Shown here piece by piece: positions 1 through 6,281 of a stretch of 6,303 nt of DNA. The stretch is from assembly GCA_045110475.1 (NCBI GenBank), contig JBGCGC010000098.1:1-6303 (forward strand). Reading direction: 5' to 3'. Source of the stretch: Granulosicoccus sp045110475 (GTDB lineage Bacteria > Pseudomonadota > Gammaproteobacteria > Granulosicoccales > Granulosicoccaceae). The position numbers were made by a program, and so were the translations under genes. Every line of letters starts with the position of its first letter. The first letter of the stretch is position 1. The notes beneath the pieces were generated by a model. That model did not search any database and was not told the DNA's origin. It saw only the letters and a program-made list of their open reading frames with translations.

Positions 1-154
1 CCAGAACCGCTTCGCTGCTTCTATAGCAGCATCTAAGACGCTGTACTCGTTTTTCCTGGATCTCACCTAGAGTGACTAGGCTCAACCCAGTAAAAACTCC
101 GTGCAGCGCCTTACATACTGCTCTATAAGCTTCTGGACTCAAAATTTTATGCAT
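1..154 (-). CDS. possible partial ORF of unknown function, divergent from sox genes
   Basis: I do not recognise this gene. On the minus strand an ATG at 154-152 opens a frame that stays open for 51 codons to the left edge. It begins MHKILSPEAYRAVCKALHGV and continues through a basic segment containing EIQEKRVQRLRCCYR. The composition is protein-like, but an open frame of this length is not rare by chance, and no Shine-Dalgarno sequence is visible ahead of the ATG (the bases there read gtaaaccctagtg). If real, it is transcribed away from soxD and shares the 37-base gap at 155-191 with it. A small perfect inverted repeat (cctag, 5-base loop, ctagg, at 66-80) lies inside the frame. Nothing in this stretch resembles the C-terminus of SoxB on either strand. 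The alternative is that the region is non-coding. Confidence 0.28.
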   Translation of the reverse strand, partial: MHKILSPEAYRAVCKALHGVFTGLSLVTLGEIQEKRVQRLRCCYRSSEAVL

Positions 155-191
155 CACTAGGGTTTACTAATTACTCACGGCTACACTTATC

Positions 192-545
192 ATGTTTCTG
201 ATTCATTGCCCGTACTGCGAAGAACATCGTGAAGAGGAAGAATTTCACGCAGCAGGTCAGGCTCACATGCCAAGGCCTGTTGATCCCGACTCCTTGAGTG
301 ATGAGCAGTGGGCTAACTATCTGTATTTCAGAAAAAATCCGCGGGGTGAGCATCGAGAACTCTGGGTCCACGCGGCAGGCTGCGGCAAGTATTTCAACGT
401 CTCGCGCAATACGCAAACCTATGAGATCTACCAGACCTACAAGGCAGGTACGTTTCTTGAGATGGATGGCGAGCCGCAGGTGAGTCCATCGGGTTCAGTG
501 CTCAACTACCGCGGTATTAAAAAAGACTCGGGAGATGAGTCATGA
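192..545 (+). CDS. soxD: sarcosine oxidase delta subunit (zinc-binding SoxD)
   Basis: This 117-residue protein is the small zinc-binding subunit of heterotetrameric sarcosine oxidase, a cytoplasmic alpha-beta-gamma-delta flavoenzyme. The start MFLIHCPYCE is typical of the family. Cys6 and Cys9, with His60 and Cys64 in the segment WVHAAGCGKYFN, match the family's Cys-x-x-Cys plus His/Cys zinc site. Other family hallmarks are GQAHMPRP (23-30), LSDEQWANYLYFRKNPRG (35-52) and NTQTYEIYQTYKAG. The length is slightly above the usual 90-110 residues because of the C-terminal tail. The start is fixed by an in-frame stop at 168-170 and the family-like N-terminus, although no good Shine-Dalgarno precedes it. 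The stop TGA overlaps the soxA ATG by 4 bases. soxB, the usual upstream neighbour, is absent from the 191 bases before this gene. The homologous methylglutamate dehydrogenase small subunit is the main alternative. Confidence 0.93.
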   Translation: MFLIHCPYCEEHREEEEFHAAGQAHMPRPVDPDSLSDEQWANYLYFRKNPRGEHRELWVHAAGCGKYFNVSRNTQTYEIYQTYKAGTFLEMDGEPQVSPSGSVLNYRGIKKDSGDES

Positions 546-3500
546 TGACCCAACATCAGCTGCAGATTCAGCAGCAAAACCGGTTGCCCGATGGTGGTCG
601 AATCGATCGTAGCAAGCCGCTGATGTTTACCTATGCTGGCAGACAATTGCTGGGATATGAGGGCGACACACTGGCGTCAGCGCTGCTGGCCAATGGTATT
701 GATATCGTCGGACGCAGCTTCAAGTACGGCAGGCCTCGCGGCATCATGACAGCAGGGGTCGAAGAGCCAAACGCCATCATGCAAATCGGTAGCCGTGAGG
801 CGACGCAGATTCCCAACATCAAGGCCACTGAGCAAATGCTCTATGCAGGGTTGGTGTGCAAGCCTGTGAATGGCTGGCCTAATGCCGAGTTCGATATCAT
901 GGGTGTACTGGGACGCGTCGGCGGGGATCTTATGACGCCAGGTTTCTACTACAAGACGTTCATGTGGCCGAAATCTCAATGGCTCATCTACGAGAAGTTC
1001 ATCCGTAAAGCGGCCGGTTTGGGGAGTAGTCCGACGTTGCCCGATGTTGATCGTTACGATCATATGAACCATCACGCTGATGTGATGATTGTGGGGGCAG
1101 GGCCCGCAGGCTTAAGTGCTGCACTGACGGCCTCTACCGCTGGTGCGCGAGTATTGATTGCTGATGAGCGCGGCGAATTTGGAGGTTCATTGCTTTTTGC
1201 AACTGACTCCATCGACGGCAAGCCTGCGATGCAGTGGGTTGCCGATATCGTGGCAAAACTCCGCGCCAACAAGCGAGTGACGATGCTGACCCACGCTACT
1301 GTCAACGGTTATCACGATCACAATTTTCTAACCATCAGTGAACGCCGCACAGATCATCTGGGTGATCATGCACCTGGCGGGCAGGTGCGCCAGAGAATGC
1401 ATAAAATTCGTGCAGGCAGCGTCGTATTGGCTACCGGAGCGCACGAGCGTCCATTGGTCTTTGCCAACAACGATGTACCTGGTTGCATGGTTGCCTCCAG
1501 TGTTTCCCATTACATAAATCGCTTTGCGGTTGTACCGGGCAAACGTCTTGTCGTCGTTACTACCAATGATGGTGGCTACCAGTGTGCATTTGACTGGGCT
1601 GATGCGGGCCGCAGCGTTGTAGCTATCGTTGACACTCGCAAGAGCCCTGATGGTGCTGTCTGTGATCTTGCTGCACAGCGCGGTATCACAGTGATGGTCG
1701 GCTCCGCTGTGATCGAGGCGCAGGGTAAAAAACGAGTCGTTGGCGCTGTCGTAGCACCAGTCAATGATACGGCGTCATTTGTTGCGGGTGATACCGTACA
1801 TCTGGAATGCGACACCATTGCCAGTAGCGGCGGGTGGAGTCCGGCGGTTCATCTGTCGTGTCATACCGGCAGCCGTCCAGTATGGTCAGAGGAAATTTCT
1901 GGCTTTCTACCCGGCGTTACAACAGAACAACGCTGGACTGCGGGTGCCCTCAACGGTAAGCAGGCGCTTGGTGATGTGCTACAGGATGCAATGAAGGCAG
2001 GATCAGATGCAGCTGCGGTCGCAGGGCATACCTCCGCCGGGATGGAGCCTGTAACGGCTCCAATGACATCCTCAACCAATCAGATCGTCGGCGAGGCCAT
2101 GGCGGTCTACGCCTTGCCACACGTCAAACCGTGTAGCCGTGCGCCTAAGCAGTTTGTTGATATGCAGAACGATGTGACGGCTGCGGGTATCGAGATGACA
2201 ACTCGTGAAGGGTTTGAATCGATTGAGCACGTCAAGCGCTACACCGCATTGGGCTTTGGAACCGATCAGGGCAAGACCGGAAACATCAACGGGATGGCGA
2301 TTGTAGCCAAGGCGTTGGGTAAGACGATCGAGGAAACGGGTACAACGGTGTTCCGTCCAAACTATACACCGGTCAGTTTTGGGGTTGTCGCCGGGGCACA
2401 TACTGGTTCTCTTTTTGATCCCCAGCGGTTCACGCCCATGCACCAATGGCATCTGCAGCGTGGTGCCGAATTTGAGAACGTCGGTCAATGGAAGCGTCCC
2501 TGGTACTATCCACAGGGTGATGAGACCCTCGAGAAGGCTATTGCTCGCGAGCAACTGGCCACGCGCAATAGTGTGGGAATTCTGGATGCCTCAACGCTTG
2601 GGAAAATTGATATACAAGGTAAGGATGCACGCGAGTTTCTGGGGCGTGTGTACACCAATGCGTGGGCAAAGTTGCAACCAGGACAGTGTCGCTACGGCCT
2701 GATGTGCGGTGAGGATGGCATGGTTATGGACGATGGCGTCACCGCCTGCCTTGCCGACAATCACTTCCATATGACAACCACCACCGGCGGTGCAGCTCGT
2801 GTACTGTCATGGCTGGAAATCTACCATCAAACAGATTGGCCAGAACTGGAAGTCTTTTTCAATAGTGTTACTGACCATTGGGCAACGATGGCTATTGCCG
2901 GTCCGAATGCACGCAAGCTGCTTGAAAAGCTTACCGATACTGATGTATCCGCTGAAAACTTTAAATTCATGCAGTGGAAAAACGCGGAAGTTGCAGGCGT
3001 ACCTGCGAGAATTTTTCGTATCTCATTCACAGGCGATCTGTCCTTTGAAATTAACGTGCCGGCACACTATGGACTGGCTGTCTGGAAGGCACTGTTCGAG
3101 GCGGGTCAGGCGTTTGACCTGACGCCTTATGGTACTGAGACCATGCATGTACTGCGTGCAGAAAAGGGCTTCATCATTGTGGGGCAGGATACCGATGGGT
3201 CCATGACACCTGTCGATATCAACCACGAGTGGGCTGTTGCGCGCAACAAACCGTTCAGTTTTATCGGAAAACGGGGCATGCAACGCGCCGACTGCCTGCG
3301 CGCCAATAGAAAGCAGCTTGTTGGGCTGATGACAACCGATCCTGATGCGATACTTCCGGAAGGTGCGCAGGCGGTTCGTGATCCGAAAGAATCGATACCG
3401 ATGACCATGGTGGGTCATGTCACATCCAGCTATCACAGTGCTTATCTGAACAGACGAATTGCCATGGGAGTGATCAAGGATGGATTACAACGAATCGGTG

Positions 3501-3598
3501 AGAAAGTGTATTTTCCACTTCGTGATGGCTGTGTTGTTGATGCGGTAATCTGTTCGAGCGTATTCGTAGACCCCGAAAACGAGAGGCAAAAAGTATGA
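542..3598 (+). CDS. soxA: sarcosine oxidase alpha subunit (NAD- and folate-binding SoxA)
   Basis: This 1018-residue large subunit has a length normal for the family. The complex oxidises sarcosine to glycine, and this subunit is where tetrahydrofolate accepts the one-carbon unit. Residues about 20-100 form the N-terminal ferredoxin-like domain, with GDTLASALLANGI (41-53) and RSFKYGRPRGI (58-68). A dinucleotide-binding Rossmann fold follows, with VMIVGAGPAG (181-190) and the ATGAHERP strand (297-304). A second nucleotide-binding segment lies at about 334-366. Further family signatures are ASSGGWSPAVHL (427-438), KQFVDMQNDVTAA (536-548), KRYTALGFGTDQGKT (565-579) and RPNYTPVSFG (605-614). From about 630 to the end it is a GcvT-like aminomethyltransferase fold. 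A Shine-Dalgarno GGGAG at 530-534 lies 7 bases before the ATG; a second ATG at 545 is an alternative start. It overlaps soxD and soxG by 4 bases each. All domains look intact. The paralogous N-methylglutamate dehydrogenase large subunit (MgdC) is a weaker alternative. Confidence 0.95.
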   Translation: MMTQHQLQIQQQNRLPDGGRIDRSKPLMFTYAGRQLLGYEGDTLASALLANGIDIVGRSFKYGRPRGIMTAGVEEPNAIMQIGSREATQIPNIKATEQMLYAGLVCKPVNGWPNAEFDIMGVLGRVGGDLMTPGFYYKTFMWPKSQWLIYEKFIRKAAGLGSSPTLPDVDRYDHMNHHADVMIVGAGPAGLSAALTASTAGARVLIADERGEFGGSLLFATDSIDGKPAMQWVADIVAKLRANKRVTMLTHATVNGYHDHNFLTISERRTDHLGDHAPGGQVRQRMHKIRAGSVVLATGAHERPLVFANNDVPGCMVASSVSHYINRFAVVPGKRLVVVTTNDGGYQCAFDWADAGRSVVAIVDTRKSPDGAVCDLAAQRGITVMVGSAVIEAQGKKRVVGAVVAPVNDTASFVAGDTVHLECDTIASSGGWSPAVHLSCHTGSRPVWSEEISGFLPGVTTEQRWTAGALNGKQALGDVLQDAMKAGSDAAAVAGHTSAGMEPVTAPMTSSTNQIVGEAMAVYALPHVKPCSRAPKQFVDMQNDVTAAGIEMTTREGFESIEHVKRYTALGFGTDQGKTGNINGMAIVAKALGKTIEETGTTVFRPNYTPVSFGVVAGAHTGSLFDPQRFTPMHQWHLQRGAEFENVGQWKRPWYYPQGDETLEKAIAREQLATRNSVGILDASTLGKIDIQGKDAREFLGRVYTNAWAKLQPGQCRYGLMCGEDGMVMDDGVTACLADNHFHMTTTTGGAARVLSWLEIYHQTDWPELEVFFNSVTDHWATMAIAGPNARKLLEKLTDTDVSAENFKFMQWKNAEVAGVPARIFRISFTGDLSFEINVPAHYGLAVWKALFEAGQAFDLTPYGTETMHVLRAEKGFIIVGQDTDGSMTPVDINHEWAVARNKPFSFIGKRGMQRADCLRANRKQLVGLMTTDPDAILPEGAQAVRDPKESIPMTMVGHVTSSYHSAYLNRRIAMGVIKDGLQRIGEKVYFPLRDGCVVDAVICSSVFVDPENERQKV

Positions 3599-4281
3599 GT
3601 AGCAACACCACGGTTGCGGTGATGGATCAGTACGTTGTCAGTTCGGAGCGCGGCGAGGGTATTGTGCAGTGCTCTGGACTGGCACATCTTGGATTGCCGA
3701 AAGCCGATGTATCCAACCCTATCAACTCTGATGCGGCAGCGACAGTCAATCTGGCAGAAAGTCCGTTAACGGGTTTATTGTTATTGCGGGTAACCGACTG
3801 CGCTGATGAACTAAACGCTACGTTGCAGAAACGTTGTGGACTAACACTCAGCCCGAGGCTTCAAAGTCATACTCAGACAGGTGTTTGTGTGCGCTGGATG
3901 TCGCCGGATTGCTGGTTGCTATCCTGCCCGCTGGATGAAGCTTTTGACATTGAAAACTCCTTGCGTGCCGGCGTCTTGGGTCATATGGCCATCGTTAACG
4001 TCTCCGGTGGGCATAGCATACTGGACATGTCTGGCGTTCATGCTCGTGATGTCTTGATGAAAAGCACCGGTTACGACACTCACCCGGATCACCTGCCCGC
4101 TGGCAAAGTTGTGAACACGACATTCGCCAAAACGCAGGTGACGCTTCGATGTGTCGAGCTTGTGGACAGCATGAGTCGCTATGAGATCATCGTCAGACGT
4201 AGTTTTAGCGACTATCTTGGGTTATGGCTACAACATGCTGCCGCCGAGTATGGTTTGAATACAGTTAGACAGATCAGTTGA
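3595..4281 (+). CDS. soxG: sarcosine oxidase gamma subunit (SoxG)
   Basis: This 228-residue protein is the gamma subunit of heterotetrameric sarcosine oxidase, a GcvT-related fold that packs against the alpha subunit. The ATG overlaps the soxA stop (ATGA), and GAGAGG at 3581-3586 sits 8 bases upstream, so translation is probably coupled. Family features are VRWMSPDCWLLSCP (99-112), the segment VNVSGGHSILDMSGVHARDVL (134-154, a residue longer than it needs to be to identify the SGxxARDVL core) and YEIIVRRSFSDYLGLWL (196-212). The DxHP element appears as DTHP (161-164), but the residues before it (KSTGY) depart from the KGCP-type sequence I remember for the family. The protein is somewhat longer than the usual roughly 190-210 residues because of a poorly conserved N-terminus; Met10 is a possible later start. 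Gamma subunits vary a lot, so the assignment rests on operon position as much as on sequence. Confidence 0.88.
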   Translation: MSSNTTVAVMDQYVVSSERGEGIVQCSGLAHLGLPKADVSNPINSDAAATVNLAESPLTGLLLLRVTDCADELNATLQKRCGLTLSPRLQSHTQTGVCVRWMSPDCWLLSCPLDEAFDIENSLRAGVLGHMAIVNVSGGHSILDMSGVHARDVLMKSTGYDTHPDHLPAGKVVNTTFAKTQVTLRCVELVDSMSRYEIIVRRSFSDYLGLWLQHAAAEYGLNTVRQIS

Positions 4282-4331
4282 TTTGCGCCAGTGTGTGCAA
4301 ATTAACTTACGCGACAGATCAACGTGGATCT
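4281..4331. terminator. short convergent gap with two small inverted repeats, possible weak terminators
   Basis: soxG ends at 4281 and the minus-strand kinase ends at 4335, so this gap must separate two converging transcripts. It holds atttgc/gcaaat (4281-4286 with 4297-4302, 10-base loop), followed by taactta. It also holds agatc/gatct (4316-4320 with 4327-4331, 6-base loop), flanked by aattta. Both stems are short and neither has a proper run of T, so strong intrinsic termination is not supported. They may be weak bidirectional terminators or chance structure. Confidence 0.3.
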
Positions 4332-4334
4332 AAT

Positions 4335-5699
4335 TTAGTCTCTAGCTTTGTTCGATGCCTTGATCTCAAATTCGAGCCGTGATCCTTCAGTGTAAGCGGT
4401 GTCCAGCCAGACGTGACCATCGTGTGCCTCCACAACCGATTTGACCAGAAACAAGCCAATGCCGCTGCCTTCGAATTGGCTCTCTGAATTGTGTAGTCGT
4501 TGTAACGGTCTAAAAATACGTTCACCGTATTGTGGGTCGATACCAATGCCGTTGTCGGTTATTGTAATTCGTATTTTGTCGCCGACAGGTTTTGCTGTGA
4601 TATCTATCTTTGGGGGAATATCAGGCTTGGTGTACTTGAGGCTGTTTCCGATGAGATTATGTAACACGCGCTCGAGCAGTTCTGGATCTGCACGCATATC
4701 CCCGTTTAAGTCGAGTGTCAGCATCGCCGACGTTGCCTCGATCGTCAGTTGTAAGTCTGAAACGACGCGATGAACAAGCTCCGTGACACTGACATCGACT
4801 AGTGCAGGATTGGAAAATCCTGCTCGGGTAAATTCCAGAAGACTGGCAATCAAATTGTCCATCCGTTCGGATGAATGTCTGATTTTGCCGACATGTTCTT
4901 CCACTCGAGCGCGATCAGCATAATCGTCGAGCACAAATTCATTAAACTGCCTGATATGACGCAGTGGGGCCTTCAGGTCGTGCGATACGATTCCGGCAAA
5001 CTGCTGCAATGAGCGGTTGGCTGTTTGCAAATCGCTGTTGCTGAGTTCGAGTTTGTTGTTCAGCTTGCTCATCAATAGCAGATGTTTACGCTTCTGCTGT
5101 TGATTAAAGAGCAAGCCAATTGCTATCCCACTTATTAAGACGGTGCCTATAATGGTGCTCATGAAGAATTGAGCACCACGCGTTGTTACCTCATTTAATC
5201 GCCGGGTTACCGCAAATGACAGGTTGCTGACCAGATTGTTTATTTCAAGCAGCGCTATCTCGTCATTGAAGCGCACGGCATTGTCGATTTCTGCGATAGG
5301 CAGCTTTTCATCATGCATTTGCAGCACACGATCAACGTGCGTTCGATACACGTCTATCATGTTTCGCGTATTGTCGAGTGTTGCTTCCATGCCTAATTCA
5401 GCGGCGTTGCGCTCTAGCTTCTCAGCAAGTAGGGTTGCCGCATCAGCGGATTCCAGCGTCCTGACGCGATACTGTGGGTCTTCTGGACGCAATATCAGGT
5501 TTTTGAAACTGTGGATCAAACCACCGTATCCAAGTTCATTCATTATCTGCATCGCCTGAGTTTGCGTATCAGACAAGAGGGAATGTAAATGTGTCGTCCG
5601 TTTTTGGGTATCCTGCGCGGACCATATTTGCAATCCGGTCAGTACGATGACACCCACAACCGCCAACACCGCCCACCGATTGTACAAAGGAGTTTTCAT
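4335..5699 (-). CDS. membrane-bound sensor histidine kinase
   Basis: This 454-residue protein is a two-component sensor kinase of the inner membrane. A first membrane helix lies at about 9-26. A roughly 145-residue, mostly helical extracytoplasmic region follows, then a second helix at about 178-198. A 34-residue polar coiled linker (QQKRK to LQTANRSLQQ) leads to the HisKA domain, with no room for a HAMP domain. The phospho-accepting His240 sits in the H-box IVSHDLKAPLRHIRQF. The ATPase domain is complete: N-box RVLHNLIGNSLKYT (Asn348, Asn352), G1 box TDNGIGID (381-388), F-box RIFRPLQRLH, and G2 box GSGIGLFLVK (411-420). The sensor segment GYGGLIHSFKNLILR (57-71) resembles a motif I recall from periplasmic domains of other signalling proteins; its ligand is unknown to me. 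The start is fixed by an upstream in-frame stop at 5709-5711, though its Shine-Dalgarno is poor. No response regulator is in the window, so it is an orphan here. Confidence 0.92.
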   Translation of the reverse strand: MKTPLYNRWAVLAVVGVIVLTGLQIWSAQDTQKRTTHLHSLLSDTQTQAMQIMNELGYGGLIHSFKNLILRPEDPQYRVRTLESADAATLLAEKLERNAAELGMEATLDNTRNMIDVYRTHVDRVLQMHDEKLPIAEIDNAVRFNDEIALLEINNLVSNLSFAVTRRLNEVTTRGAQFFMSTIIGTVLISGIAIGLLFNQQQKRKHLLLMSKLNNKLELSNSDLQTANRSLQQFAGIVSHDLKAPLRHIRQFNEFVLDDYADRARVEEHVGKIRHSSERMDNLIASLLEFTRAGFSNPALVDVSVTELVHRVVSDLQLTIEATSAMLTLDLNGDMRADPELLERVLHNLIGNSLKYTKPDIPPKIDITAKPVGDKIRITITDNGIGIDPQYGERIFRPLQRLHNSESQFEGSGIGLFLVKSVVEAHDGHVWLDTAYTEGSRLEFEIKASNKARD

Positions 5700-5843
5700 C
5701 AGACACAGCTATGACAAATACTAGGATGCGAAAATGATAATAGGGAAGTAGGTACGCTACCGTATATTGTAGGAATTACTTACCACGCATTGAGATGGCT
5801 AAATAAATTCCCCTACGAAGGTGTACGTACATTAACTACTATC
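5700..5843. other. AT-rich upstream region of the histidine kinase
   Basis: This non-coding stretch precedes the kinase start and must hold its promoter, but I cannot assign one with confidence. On the minus strand a TACAAT hexamer (5765-5770) is -10-like, yet no good -35 lies 16-18 bases upstream. Small symmetric elements are present: ggta/tacc around 5751-5761, gtaggaatt (5769-5777) against aattcccctac (5806-5816) with one extra base, and the palindrome gtacgtac at 5823-5830. Any of these could be operator-like, but none matches a known operator. Confidence 0.35.
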
Positions 5844-5879
5844 GTATATCCGGTATATCCGGTATATCCGGTTTATCGG
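5844..5879. repeat. 9-bp tandem repeat, three perfect copies plus one degenerate
   Basis: The unit gtatatccg occurs head-to-tail at 5844-5852, 5853-5861 and 5862-5870, with a diverged fourth copy, gtttatcgg, at 5871-5879. It lies 145 bases upstream of the kinase start, in AT-rich non-coding DNA. It could be a slipped-strand microsatellite or a direct-repeat binding site. No origin or replication gene is visible, so calling these iterons is not supported. Confidence 0.85.
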
Positions 5880-5974
5880 TAGGCTATCCCATGTAAAAAA
5901 TTGACCAATAGGGCAGAGCAAGCGACTGGCGTCGACTCTGTATCGGATTAAATGCAGGCGTAACAGGCGTCGCT
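5880..5974. other. non-coding stretch with no recognised feature
   Basis: I see no reading frame of useful length on either strand and no RNA gene signature. The only notable items are two aggcgt words 9 bases apart (5956-5961 and 5965-5970) and acaggcg (about 5964-5969), whose inverse cgcctgt recurs at 6029-6035, bracketing the hairpin at 5975-5996. Confidence 0.4.
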
Positions 5975-5996
5975 GTCAATGCGGATGGGCATTGAC
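5975..5996. terminator. perfect 8-bp hairpin adjoining the stop of the truncated minus-strand frame
   Basis: Arms gtcaatgc (5975-5982) and gcattgac (5989-5996) pair perfectly around the 6-base loop ggatgg. On the minus strand the hairpin begins at the base right after the TAA stop at 5999-5997, where a gene's terminator would sit. No T-run follows it on the minus strand (the next bases are agcgacgcc), so it is not a classical intrinsic terminator. It may instead stabilise a 3' end or be a remnant. Confidence 0.4.
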
Positions 5997-6119
5997 TTAA
6001 TCAGCTTCTCGATATGGAGCCATCGTAGCGCCTGTAAGCTGCTTTAATAACGACAGCCCAGCCAAAATAGGGATCGTATTCTGACCGAGCTGCGCAACTT
6101 GAACAGGGTTAACGAAAGT
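5997..6119 (-). pseudogene. truncated C-terminal fragment of an unidentified protein gene
   Basis: On the minus strand a frame ending in TAA at 5999-5997 reads 40 residues back to 6119, starting TFVNPVQVAQLG and ending LTGATMAPYREAD. The composition is convincingly protein-like: a hydrophobic middle (IPILAGLSLLKQL) and a polar tail, unlike the low-complexity reading of the flanking GC-rich repeats. Upstream, the frame enters the repeat block and meets a TAG at about 6154-6156. The only Met lies near the C-terminus, so no sensible start exists. I do not recognise the family. The likeliest reading is the 3' remnant of a gene interrupted at about 6120 by a repeated or mobile element. A chance frame is possible at this length. 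Confidence 0.4.
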
Positions 6120-6190
6120 TAGGAGCCTGCTGCCGCGTAGGCTCCAAGGCTAGGCTAGGAGCCTGCGCGGCCGGAGGCGGCCCCGCAGAA
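6120..6190. repeat. GC-rich direct and inverted repeat block, possible mobile-element end
   Basis: The 11-mer taggagcctgc occurs twice in direct orientation, at 6120-6130 and 6156-6166. ggagcct (6122-6128) also pairs with aggctcc (6139-6145) around a 10-base loop. A G+C-rich stretch (6165-6186) with gcggcc/ggccccgc near-symmetry follows. Base composition jumps sharply from the neighbouring DNA at 6120, exactly where the truncated frame ends. This would fit the terminal region of an insertion sequence or a repetitive palindromic element. From memory such ends occur in multicopy elements of proteobacteria, but I cannot name a family, and no transposase is in the window. Confidence 0.45.
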
Positions 6191-6223
6191 ATCAATCGGC
6201 TACGAGCAGCCCACTTTTGGCCA

Positions 6224-6281
6224 AATTTTGCGCTCATTTTCGTCACTTAGCCAGCTAAACTCCTCAAATGAGCACAAAATT
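6224..6281. repeat. long inverted repeat, 16-bp arms with one mismatch
   Basis: aattttgcgctcattt (6224-6239) is the reverse complement of aaatgagcacaaaatt (6266-6281) at 15 of 16 positions, the exception being a C-A pair. The 26-base loop itself contains ttagc/gctaa (6247-6251 with 6254-6258). Just outside lies the perfect palindrome tttggccaaa (6216-6225), overlapping the left arm. The structure could be a strong hairpin in RNA or a cruciform in DNA, as is common near mobile-element ends. An ATG at 6268-6270 in the right arm opens MSTKLDYSRSIV to the window edge but lacks a Shine-Dalgarno. Confidence 0.75.

Noticed and set aside
2..70. Plus-strand 22-codon frame open from the left edge, considered as the soxB C-terminus
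   Set aside because: The residues (QNRFAASIAASKTLYSFF and on) do not resemble a SoxB C-terminus, and the frame ends more than 120 bases before soxD.
66..80. Inverted repeat cctag/ctagg as terminator or operator
   Set aside because: The arms are only 5 bp with no T-run, and it lies inside the possible left-edge frame; this is expected by chance.
171..416. 81-codon minus-strand frame over soxD
   Set aside because: It lies opposite the conserved zinc-site region of soxD and has no family resemblance; it is a shadow frame.
2072..2554. 160-codon minus-strand open frame inside soxA
   Set aside because: It is antisense to well-conserved soxA coding sequence, its translation has no recognisable domain, and it is explained by codon bias of the sense gene.
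5844..5879. CRISPR-like repeat array
   Set aside because: The copies are 9 bases and directly abutting, with no spacers and no cas genes.
6100..6170. Integron attC-like site suggested by gttaacg and gttagg words
   Set aside because: The paired core sites with the spacing and imperfect palindrome of attC are not present, and no integrase is visible.
6109..6237. 42-residue minus-strand frame beginning MSAKFGQKWAAR
   Set aside because: It runs through the GC-rich repeats with a low-complexity proline/alanine stretch, and the only purine-rich candidate (gaggag) lies about 22 bases from the ATG, too far to serve. It overlaps the better protein-like tail in another frame.
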